From: an uncultured Mycoplasmatota bacterium
GTDB lineage: Bacteria; Bacillota_I; Bacilli_A; RF39; UBA660
Assembly: GCA_946402735.1 (NCBI GenBank)
Contig: CAMIXH010000001.1
Coordinates: 124,001 to 188,000 of the forward strand
Reading direction: 5' to 3'
DNA: 64,000 nucleotides
Positions 54,064 through 62,224 of the stretch are shown piece after piece (the first letter of the stretch is position 1; every line of letters starts with the position of its first letter). A program made the position numbers and the translations under genes. The notes beneath the pieces were generated by a model, which had not been told where the DNA came from, searched no databases, and saw nothing but the letters and a program-made list of their open reading frames with translations.

Positions 54064-56316
54064 GTGGCAAAGAAAAAAAGACAAAGAAAAACTAAAGAAA
54101 AGAAAAGTTTTGCATATGCAAATGAATTAATAGGACTATTATTTATATTACTTGGAATAACTGGTCTTGGTTCATTTGGCGTAGTTGGAAGCTTTATAAA
54201 GAAATGTGCAATTTTTACATTTGGTACTTGGTATTGGTTATTACTTGCATTAGTTTTATTAATTGGTATTGTAATGATTGCTAAAAGAGGAAAAGTAAAT
54301 TACTTTAGTGGTAGATTAATAGGGGTTTATGCTTTAGTAATTGCTTTACTATTATTTTCGCATTTAAATTATATTAAAGATAATGATATAGCAGGTAAAG
54401 AGATATTAACTGTTACTATGGATAATGTTAGAACTGCATTTAATACAGGAAGTGATATTAATACTGGTGGTGGTATTATTGGCGCAGTATTATCATGGAC
54501 ATTTGTTTCTTTATTTGCAACAGAAGGAACTATTGTTGTAATAGTTGCAATAGTAATATTTGGTTTAATAATGATATTTGATATAACACTTTCTGATATC
54601 GGTCATGCTATTGCTAGTGTATTTACTAGAAAAGATGATGACGATGAGGAAGAAGAAAAGCCAAGTAAAAAACTTAAGGATGACGATAGATTAATTGGTG
54701 ATATGGATGAAGATGATGAAAAACCAATTGATAAGAGAGTAGTTATTACTAGCGTAGAAGATCTTGAACCTAAGAAAGAAGAAATTAAACCTGTAAAAGT
54801 AGAAGAAAAAATTGAAAAAGAAGATGAAGTAAGTGAAGTTTATATCAAACCTCCACTTGATTTATTAGATGTACCTAAGAATAAAGGTAATAAAGCTAAT
54901 TCAACTGAAGTTATAAATCAAAATACTAAAACAATTGAAAGAGTATTTAATGATTTCGGAATGCTTGCTAAAGTAGTAGAAGTACATGTTGGACCTGCTG
55001 TTACTCAATATGAGATGACTCTTCAAAGAGGAACAAAGGTTAATAAAGTACTAAGCATTTCTCGTGAAATAGCTTTAGCTCTAGCAGCAAAAGAAGTTAG
55101 AATTGAAGCTCCAATTCCTGGTAAAAATACAGTAGGTATTGAAGTTCCAAATCAAAATATTATTCCAGTATCTATGAGAGAGATAATGGATGCTATGGTT
55201 AAAAATCATAAGTTAGATGATTCTAAATTAGCAGCTCCTCTAGGTAGAGATATAATGGGTAATGTAAAATATGTTGAAATTAATAAAACACCACATATGT
55301 TAGTAGCTGGTGCTACTGGTAGTGGTAAATCTGTATGTATTAATAACATAATTCTATCTGTACTTATGAGAACTACTCCTGATGAAGTTAAGATGGTTCT
55401 AGTAGATCCTAAAAAGGTTGAATTTAATGTATATGATGGAATTCCTCATCTATTAACTCCAGTTGTAACAGATCCTAAGAAAGCAAGTGCTGCTTTACAA
55501 AAGATTGTTGTTATGATGGATGATAGATATGAAACATTTAAAAATAGTAATACTAAAAATATATCAACATATAACGAATATGTAGATAAAGAATTAAAGA
55601 AGAAACCAGATTGTGGTTTAAAGAGAATGCCATTTATATTAGTTATTATTGATGAGCTTGCTGATTTAATGTTAGTAGCTGCTAAAGAAGTTGAAGAATC
55701 AATTATGAGAATTACTCAACTTGCAAGAGCTGCTGGTATTCATTTAATCGTAGCAACTCAAAGACCATCAACTGATATTATTACTGGTGTTGTTAAATCA
55801 AATATACCAACTCGTGTATCATTTGCTGTTTCTTCAAGTATCGACTCTCGTACAATCTTAGATATGACTGGAGCAGAAAAACTACTTGGAAAAGGTGATA
55901 TGTTATATAAACCAATGGATGATAATGCACCAACTCGTATTCAAGGATCATTTGTATCAGATGATGAAATTGCAAGAGTAGTTGAATTTATTAAGGAAAG
56001 AAGTCATGGACCTAGATATAGTGATGACTTTGAAAGACTAAATTCACCAAGTTCTTCCGAAGATGGAGGAAGTACTTCTGTTGGACTTAGTGAAGAAGAT
56101 AGAAAAGATGTTTTATACGATGAGATATTAAATTATGCGATTCGTATGGGACAAATAAGTGCATCTTTAATCCAAAGAAAATATTCAATTGGATATAATA
56201 GAGCTGCACGTATAATGGACATATTTGAAGAACGTGGAATAGTTGGTCCTGCTAAAGGAAGTAAACCAAGAGATGTTCTTGTTAAATATGGGGATAATAG
56301 TGAAGGAGAAGAATAA
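54064..56316 (+). CDS. ftsK: DNA translocase FtsK/SpoIIIE
   Basis: A 750-residue protein with four or five N-terminal membrane helices, an acidic linker, and a motor domain with Walker A GATGSGKS (Lys422) and Walker B VIIDELADLMLVA. The C-terminal gamma domain for DNA orientation reads ISASLIQRKYSIGYNRAARI. It pumps chromosome ends through the closing septum. I use the GTG at 54064, with AAGGTGG five bases upstream, in place of the GTG at 54055 that overlaps this site. The downstream YmfF/YmfH genes repeat the order seen near spoIIIE in Bacillus. Confidence 0.93.
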   Translation: MAKKKRQRKTKEKKSFAYANELIGLLFILLGITGLGSFGVVGSFIKKCAIFTFGTWYWLLLALVLLIGIVMIAKRGKVNYFSGRLIGVYALVIALLLFSHLNYIKDNDIAGKEILTVTMDNVRTAFNTGSDINTGGGIIGAVLSWTFVSLFATEGTIVVIVAIVIFGLIMIFDITLSDIGHAIASVFTRKDDDDEEEEKPSKKLKDDDRLIGDMDEDDEKPIDKRVVITSVEDLEPKKEEIKPVKVEEKIEKEDEVSEVYIKPPLDLLDVPKNKGNKANSTEVINQNTKTIERVFNDFGMLAKVVEVHVGPAVTQYEMTLQRGTKVNKVLSISREIALALAAKEVRIEAPIPGKNTVGIEVPNQNIIPVSMREIMDAMVKNHKLDDSKLAAPLGRDIMGNVKYVEINKTPHMLVAGATGSGKSVCINNIILSVLMRTTPDEVKMVLVDPKKVEFNVYDGIPHLLTPVVTDPKKASAALQKIVVMMDDRYETFKNSNTKNISTYNEYVDKELKKKPDCGLKRMPFILVIIDELADLMLVAAKEVEESIMRITQLARAAGIHLIVATQRPSTDIITGVVKSNIPTRVSFAVSSSIDSRTILDMTGAEKLLGKGDMLYKPMDDNAPTRIQGSFVSDDEIARVVEFIKERSHGPRYSDDFERLNSPSSSEDGGSTSVGLSEEDRKDVLYDEILNYAIRMGQISASLIQRKYSIGYNRAARIMDIFEERGIVGPAKGSKPRDVLVKYGDNSEGEE

Positions 56317-56318
56317 AA

Positions 56319-57029
56319 ATGTCAACAGTACATATTGGAGCTGAAAAAGGTGATATCGCACCTAGAGTATTAATGCCAGGTGATCCAAATAGAGCACATT
56401 ATATTGCTCAAAAATATTTTGAAAATCCTCGTCTTGTAAATAAAGTAAGAGGTGAACTTGCTTACACAGGAACTTATAAAGGAGTAGAAATTACTGTATT
56501 TTCAAGTGGGATGGGTATTCCTAGTATGGGAATATATAGTTATGAATTGTTTAATGATTTTGATGTAGAAAAAATAATTCGTATAGGAACAGCAGGTTCA
56601 TATCTTGAAGATTTAAAAATATATGATATACTACTAGCTGATTCTTCTTATTCCGAGTCAACTTTTGATAAACAATCAGGAAAAGATGAAATGGATATTA
56701 TTAATTCATCTACAGAATTAAATGGTGATATTACTAATACTGCTTTAATGAGAGGTGTTCCACTAAAAGTTGGAAGAGTTCATACAAGTGATGCTTTCTA
56801 TAATGAAGAAACTATAGAAGATTATAAGAAGTATACTGATATGGGATGTATGGCTGTTGAAATGGAAACTTTCGCACTATTATATAATGCTAAGAAGTTA
56901 ATGAAAAAAGCAACATCATTGATTACAATAAGTGATAATTTAGTAACACATGAATTAATAGATTCAGAAGCTAGAGAAAGAAAACTCGATGAGATGATAG
57001 TTCTAGCATTAGAATCAATCATAAAATAA
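56319..57029 (+). CDS. deoD: Purine-nucleoside phosphorylase DeoD
   Basis: A 236-residue hexameric-type phosphorylase. HIGAEKGDIAPRVLMPGDPNRA at the start, IIRIGTAGSY, and MAVEMETFALLYNA with ITISDNL near the end (the catalytic Asp region) are DeoD marks. It splits purine nucleosides with phosphate to base and ribose-1-phosphate. The ATG lies two bases after the ftsK stop, so it is probably co-transcribed. Confidence 0.93.
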   Translation: MSTVHIGAEKGDIAPRVLMPGDPNRAHYIAQKYFENPRLVNKVRGELAYTGTYKGVEITVFSSGMGIPSMGIYSYELFNDFDVEKIIRIGTAGSYLEDLKIYDILLADSSYSESTFDKQSGKDEMDIINSSTELNGDITNTALMRGVPLKVGRVHTSDAFYNEETIEDYKKYTDMGCMAVEMETFALLYNAKKLMKKATSLITISDNLVTHELIDSEARERKLDEMIVLALESIIK

Positions 57030-57035
57030 TAAAAG

Positions 57036-57063
57036 AAGAAGATTCATATGTAATCTTCTTTTT
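57036..57063 (+). terminator. Intrinsic terminator after deoD
   Basis: AAGAAGATT-CATATGT-AATCTTCTT with T-run. Confidence 0.83.
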
Positions 57064-57079
57064 ATAACTAGGAGGTTTT

Positions 57080-58339
57080 ATGCAATATAATAAAATTATT
57101 AAAAATGATATAACTTATCATTTAATAAATACAAATAGATTTAAATCGATTAATTTAGTTTTATTTTTTACTAAAGAGTTTGATAAAGATGATATAGTAT
57201 TTGGTAATTTCTTAACAAATAATATGGTTTATTCATCTAAAAAATATAATACTAAAAACAAAATAGCAAGTATTGGTGAAGACTTATATGGTACTAAGAT
57301 ATCTTCATCATTTGGAATAAATGGTAAATGTGAAACTATATCTTTTTCACTTGATTTTATTAATCCAAAATATACAGAAGATAAATATATGGATTTATCA
57401 CTAGACTTTTTATATGAAGTATTATTAAATCCAAATGTAGAAAATGATGAATTTAATCATGAGTTTTTTGAAATTGTTAAGAATGACGCTATTGCTAATT
57501 ATCAAAGTATAAAAGATAATCCAAATCTATTTGCAAGTATAGAATATGCAAAAATAATGTATAAAGATACTCCTAGTGAGAATTGTAGTATTCCATCTAT
57601 TGAAGAAATAAATCGTGTTACTCCAAAGAATTTATATGAATACTATAAACATCTATTTGATGGAACATATAATATAGATATTTGTATTCTAGGAGAAGTA
57701 GATACAAGTATTATTGATAAAATACATAAAGTATTTAAAGTGTTTAAATCTAATAATAAAAAATTAGAATTTACAATAAAAAAAGATTTTGAAAATAAAG
57801 TTACAGAAAAAATTGATTCATTATCATTTAATCAATCTAAATTATATATTGGGTATAAACTAGATCCTATGAGTTTTCATGAATTTAATCATGTACTTAG
57901 AGTATATAATACTATACTTGGTACTATGAATGATTCAATACTATTTAATATAGTAAGAGAAGCAAATTCATTATGTTATTCCATTGGAAGTTATGTATCA
58001 AGATATAATCCATCACTTACTATATATGCTGGTATTAATAAAAAGAATTATGACAAAACAATTGAACTAATTAAATCATGCGTAGAAAGTATGAAAGATA
58101 AAGAAGTATTAAATAGATTATTTGATTCAGCTAAAAAGATGATAAATACTGTATTAAATAATTATTATGATGATGCTGCATCTCAATTAAATAGATATTA
58201 TAGTGAACAATTTGTTCCTCTTGAAGATGTTGAAGTAACAAGAAAAGAAATAGAGAAAGTTACTATTGATGAAGTAATTGCAATAAATGATAAAATTCAT
58301 CTAAATACAATATATATGCTAAAGGGGGACAACAACTAA
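57080..58339 (+). CDS. ymfF: M16-family non-catalytic subunit YmfF-like
   Basis: A 419-residue member of the M16 (insulinase) family without the HxxEH metal motif at the expected N-terminal place (FLTNNMVYSSKKYN stands there). It keeps the overall two-lobe layout, with EFNHEFFEIVKND at the position of the second metal helix. Bacillus YmfF is linked to the EF-P 5-aminopentanol modification. It likely pairs with the catalytic YmfH encoded next (one-base overlap). GGAGG precedes the ATG. Confidence 0.82.
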   Translation: MQYNKIIKNDITYHLINTNRFKSINLVLFFTKEFDKDDIVFGNFLTNNMVYSSKKYNTKNKIASIGEDLYGTKISSSFGINGKCETISFSLDFINPKYTEDKYMDLSLDFLYEVLLNPNVENDEFNHEFFEIVKNDAIANYQSIKDNPNLFASIEYAKIMYKDTPSENCSIPSIEEINRVTPKNLYEYYKHLFDGTYNIDICILGEVDTSIIDKIHKVFKVFKSNNKKLEFTIKKDFENKVTEKIDSLSFNQSKLYIGYKLDPMSFHEFNHVLRVYNTILGTMNDSILFNIVREANSLCYSIGSYVSRYNPSLTIYAGINKKNYDKTIELIKSCVESMKDKEVLNRLFDSAKKMINTVLNNYYDDAASQLNRYYSEQFVPLEDVEVTRKEIEKVTIDEVIAINDKIHLNTIYMLKGDNN

Positions 58340-59607
58340 TGAAAGAAAATGTATTTGAAAAAGTAAATGAAAAAGTATATACAGAAACACTAAAAAATGG
58401 AATAGATTTATATTTATATCCAACTAAAAAAACAAAGAATTTCTATATATCAATATCTGTTAAATATGGAGCTAGAATTACTAAATATAAATTAAACGAT
58501 AAAACAGTAGAAGTAATACCAGGTAGTGCTCATTTTTTAGAACATAAGGTTATGGCTTTATCAGAAAATGAAGAAATATCAAGAAGAATAAATGAACTTG
58601 GTAGTCTTGCTAATGCATGGACTAATTATTATGGAACTAACTATAATATTTTTGGAAGTATTAACTTAATTGAAAATTTAAAACTATTACTTGATATATT
58701 CTATAATACTGATATTAATGAAAAATGTGTTAATGAAGAAAAAGGTATTATTGGTGAAGAAATAGATATGTATAAAGATGAAATAAATAGTCTTATGTAT
58801 AATAATCTATTTAACAATTTATTTAATAAATCATATGTTAAAAATACAGTAGTAGGAGAAAGAGAAGATATTGAAAAAATAACTGCTAAGTCATTAAATG
58901 AAATATATGATGATTACTATACTCCTAATAATACATTTATAATTGTATCTGGTGATTTTGAAGTAGAAGAAGTAAGAAAAGTTATTCATGATTATATGGA
59001 TAAGTTAGATCTTAAAAAGAAAGAATTACCAAAAAGAATAATTGAAAAAGAAACTGATAATGTATGTTTAAACTATGAAGAAATAAAAAGAGATTCTGAA
59101 AATGATAGAGTTAAATATGCCATTAAAATGGATAAGAAAAGATTCAACTTTAAAGATGATTTGTTCTTAAGATATTATATTAGTATTATTATGTCATCTA
59201 ATTTTTCATCATCATCTCCATTATATGAAAAGTATAAAAATGAAGGACTTATTATTTCAATGAGTAGTGGTGTTAATATTATTGATGATTATGTTGTAAT
59301 TATAGTAAGTGCAACATGTAATAATGGAAGTAAATTTATTGAAAGATTAGATAAAGATATTAAAGGATTAACACTAGATAAGAAAACATTTGAAAGAAAG
59401 AAAAAGATATTCTTAAGATCATATATTCTTGACTTTGATAATATAGAAGATATTGAATATAATATATGTGAATCAATACTTATGGATGATAAAGTTGATT
59501 ATAATGAATATACACATATAAGTAATATGACTTATGAAGAAGCTAGTAATATTTTAAATAGTTTCAAATATGAAAATGTGTGTGTTGTTAGAACAATAAA
59601 AGAGTAA
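58339..59607 (+). CDS. ymfH: M16-family zinc peptidase YmfH-like
   Basis: A 422-residue M16 peptidase with the inverted zinc motif HFLEH (in GSAHFLEHKVM) and the downstream glutamate region EEKGIIGEEIDMY. It is the active partner expected for the preceding YmfF-like protein, and the order follows that of Bacillus downstream of spoIIIE. The substrate is unknown; a link to EF-P maturation is known only from Bacillus. A terminator overlaps the stop. Confidence 0.88.
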   Translation: MKENVFEKVNEKVYTETLKNGIDLYLYPTKKTKNFYISISVKYGARITKYKLNDKTVEVIPGSAHFLEHKVMALSENEEISRRINELGSLANAWTNYYGTNYNIFGSINLIENLKLLLDIFYNTDINEKCVNEEKGIIGEEIDMYKDEINSLMYNNLFNNLFNKSYVKNTVVGEREDIEKITAKSLNEIYDDYYTPNNTFIIVSGDFEVEEVRKVIHDYMDKLDLKKKELPKRIIEKETDNVCLNYEEIKRDSENDRVKYAIKMDKKRFNFKDDLFLRYYISIIMSSNFSSSSPLYEKYKNEGLIISMSSGVNIIDDYVVIIVSATCNNGSKFIERLDKDIKGLTLDKKTFERKKKIFLRSYILDFDNIEDIEYNICESILMDDKVDYNEYTHISNMTYEEASNILNSFKYENVCVVRTIKE

Positions 59608-59628
59608 TTTAAAAACTCTTTTTATTTT
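59598..59628 (+). terminator. Intrinsic terminator overlapping ymfH stop
   Basis: AAAAGAGT-AATTTAAAA-ACTCTTTTT then ATTTT. Confidence 0.78.
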
Positions 59629-59683
59629 GTCCTTTTTGTTTCATTTTTATGAGTGATATAGTATAATTAAATTGGTGAATTCT

Positions 59684-59980
59684 ATGGACGATAAAATTGA
59701 ATTTAAATCTTTAAAAGAACTATATGAAAGAGTTAAACCTGCTTTATATTCTAAACAAAAAGAAGTAAAAAGGTTAGGTCTAAAATATGTAACAGAAAAA
59801 GATATTTGGAACTATCTTGTTGAAAATGTTTGGAAAACTAAAGAAAACTTAGAACTTCATGAATTAATTAGTGATATATTATATGCTAATAATTATGATT
59901 TAAATGAGTATGCAATGAGAAGAATAAAAGAATATAAAGAAAGTGAAGAATTAATAATGGATAAGGACAACTTATTCTAG
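59684..59980 (+). CDS. comN: Post-transcriptional regulator ComN-like
   Basis: A 98-residue helical protein. The segments LKELYERVKPALYSKQKEVKRLG and VTEKDIWNYLVENVWK match the ComN (YrzD) family. In Bacillus ComN controls comE mRNA and localises to division sites, and its gene lies near secDF as here. The start at 59684 has GGTGA upstream; the four-residue extension in the track is unlikely. No competence genes are in the window. Confidence 0.82.
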   Translation: MDDKIEFKSLKELYERVKPALYSKQKEVKRLGLKYVTEKDIWNYLVENVWKTKENLELHELISDILYANNYDLNEYAMRRIKEYKESEELIMDKDNLF

Positions 59981-59989
59981 GAGGATAAC

Positions 59990-62218
59990 ATGAAGAAAAT
60001 TATAAAACCATTAATTTTATTATTAGTATTATTAGTAGGAGGTTTATTCTTAATAAAACCAATTATTAATAACATATCATATGGTATAGATTTACAAGGT
60101 GGATTTGAAATTCTATATAACGTAGAACCACTAGAAGACGGAAAAAAATTAACAAGTGAAGATTTACAAAAAACATATAATGCTATTGTAAAAAGAATAG
60201 ATACTTTAGGTGTATCTGAACCAGTTATTACAATAGAAGGAGATAATCTAATTAGAGTACAATTACCAGGTGTATCTAACGAAGATGATGCTAGAAATAG
60301 AATTAGTACAACAGCAGTTTTATCATTTAGAGATACAGAAGATAATTTACTTTTAACAAGCGAAGTACTTGGAAGAAATGGAGCATCTTTAAGTCAAAAT
60401 GATAGAACTCTTGCTTATCAAGTAAAATTAGATATAAAAGATATAGAAAAATTTTATAATGTAACAAACAATCTAAGTAAAAAAACTGGTGGTAAAAACA
60501 TGATGGTTGTTTGGTTAGATTTCGATGAAACAAAAGATAGTTATGAAGAACAAAAGAATATATGTGGAAGTAAAGGAAATATGAAATGTATTTCTGCTGC
60601 ATATGTTAATCAAGGTTTAAATAGTAATAGTGTAGTAATTGAAGGAAGTTTTACACAAGAAGAAGCTCAAACATTAGTTGATTTAATTAATAGTGGATCT
60701 CTTCCAACAAAACTAACTGAAGAATCAACTCCTAAGAGTGTTAGTCCTTCTTTTGGAGAAGAGACTATTACTAAAACAGGTATTGCTGGACTTATTACTT
60801 TAGCTATTATTTGTTTAATATTAATATTCAATTATAAATTTAGTGGAGTAGTTGGAAGTGTATGTTTATTTGCATATATAGTTTTTGTATTTGGAATATT
60901 TAATATGGTAGGTGGAGTATTAACACTTACTGGTATTGCCGCTTTGATACTTGGTATAGGTATGGCAGTCGATTCAATTATTATTTCAAATGAAAGAGTA
61001 AAAGATGAATTAAATAAGAATTCTAAATTAAATGTTTCATTTAAAGAAGCAAATAAAAACAGTTTAAAATCAATAGTAGACTCAAATATTACAACACTAA
61101 TCGCAGGTATAGTACTTTATATATTTGGTGAATCTAGTGTTAAAGGATTTGCTACTATGTTAATTATTACTATAGCTGTTACTGCTATTACAACAGTTAT
61201 TCTTTATAGAATAATACTTTCAATGATAGTAAATAGTGGAGTATTTAAAGATAAAACAAATCTATTATTTGGAAAATATGTTAATAAGAAAGAAAGAGAT
61301 TATGTTAAACTTGCTAAATATCCAATGATAGTTTCTTTAGTAATAATTCTACTAGGAGTAGGCTTTGTGGCATTTAGAGGATTTAACTTTGGAGTAGATT
61401 TTACTGGTGGAACAAATATTGTTTTATCTAGTAAAGAAGATATTAATTTTGATGAAGTAAAGAAAATAGTAAAAGATTATGATATAGGAGATTATGATTA
61501 TTATTTAGGCAATAAAAAAGAAGGATATATTAAATTAAATACTATATTAAACGAAGAAGAGGAAGTTAAAATAAAAGATTCATTAACTCGTATTAATATA
61601 TCTACTTCAGTTAGTGAAATTAGTAATTTAGTTACTAAGAGTTTAACTAAGAATGCAATTAAAGCATTACTATATTCACTTGTAGCAATTATTATTTATA
61701 TAACAATTAGATTTAACTTTAACTATGCTATTACTGGTATATTAATGTTACTTCATGATGTATTAATAATATTATCAATATTTGCAGTATTACATATTAG
61801 AGTAGATTTTATAATAGTAGCATCACTCTTAACTATTATAGGTTATTCAATAAATGATACTATTGTTGTATTTGATAGAATAAGAGAAAATAGATCCAGA
61901 TTATATAGAACTAAAAAGGTATTAACAGATGAAGAGTTAAAATCACTTGTTAATACTTCATCAGTTCAAACTGTTAATAGAAATATATGGACAAGTATTA
62001 CTACAATAGTTTCAGTACTTACATTAATATTTATTGGACTAAGTGATATATTTACATTCAATATAGCAGTATTAATTGGATTAATTGCTGGTACTATATC
62101 TTCATTATTAATTGGTCCTAGAATATGGATGGCATTTGAAAGAAGAAGCATGCTAAAACCAGAAGATGATGACGATGATGAAGTACATGAATTAAAAATA
62201 AAAGGAATTAATGATTAA
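59990..62218 (+). CDS. secDF: Fused protein-export protein SecDF
   Basis: A 742-residue fusion of SecD and SecF, with twelve membrane helices expected. The SecD half has YGIDLQGGFEILYNV, the P1 outer domain, and LGIGMAVDSIIISNERV. The SecF half has FNFGVDFTGGTNIVL and IGYSINDTIVVFDRIREN, with the conserved aspartates used in proton-driven export. It works with SecYEG to pull exported proteins out. A short acidic tail follows (EDDDDDEVH). AGGAGG precedes the ATG. It is the RND-type export aid expected once per genome. Confidence 0.95.
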   Translation: MKKIIKPLILLLVLLVGGLFLIKPIINNISYGIDLQGGFEILYNVEPLEDGKKLTSEDLQKTYNAIVKRIDTLGVSEPVITIEGDNLIRVQLPGVSNEDDARNRISTTAVLSFRDTEDNLLLTSEVLGRNGASLSQNDRTLAYQVKLDIKDIEKFYNVTNNLSKKTGGKNMMVVWLDFDETKDSYEEQKNICGSKGNMKCISAAYVNQGLNSNSVVIEGSFTQEEAQTLVDLINSGSLPTKLTEESTPKSVSPSFGEETITKTGIAGLITLAIICLILIFNYKFSGVVGSVCLFAYIVFVFGIFNMVGGVLTLTGIAALILGIGMAVDSIIISNERVKDELNKNSKLNVSFKEANKNSLKSIVDSNITTLIAGIVLYIFGESSVKGFATMLIITIAVTAITTVILYRIILSMIVNSGVFKDKTNLLFGKYVNKKERDYVKLAKYPMIVSLVIILLGVGFVAFRGFNFGVDFTGGTNIVLSSKEDINFDEVKKIVKDYDIGDYDYYLGNKKEGYIKLNTILNEEEEVKIKDSLTRINISTSVSEISNLVTKSLTKNAIKALLYSLVAIIIYITIRFNFNYAITGILMLLHDVLIILSIFAVLHIRVDFIIVASLLTIIGYSINDTIVVFDRIRENRSRLYRTKKVLTDEELKSLVNTSSVQTVNRNIWTSITTIVSVLTLIFIGLSDIFTFNIAVLIGLIAGTISSLLIGPRIWMAFERRSMLKPEDDDDDEVHELKIKGIND

Positions 62219-62224
62219 AAGAAG

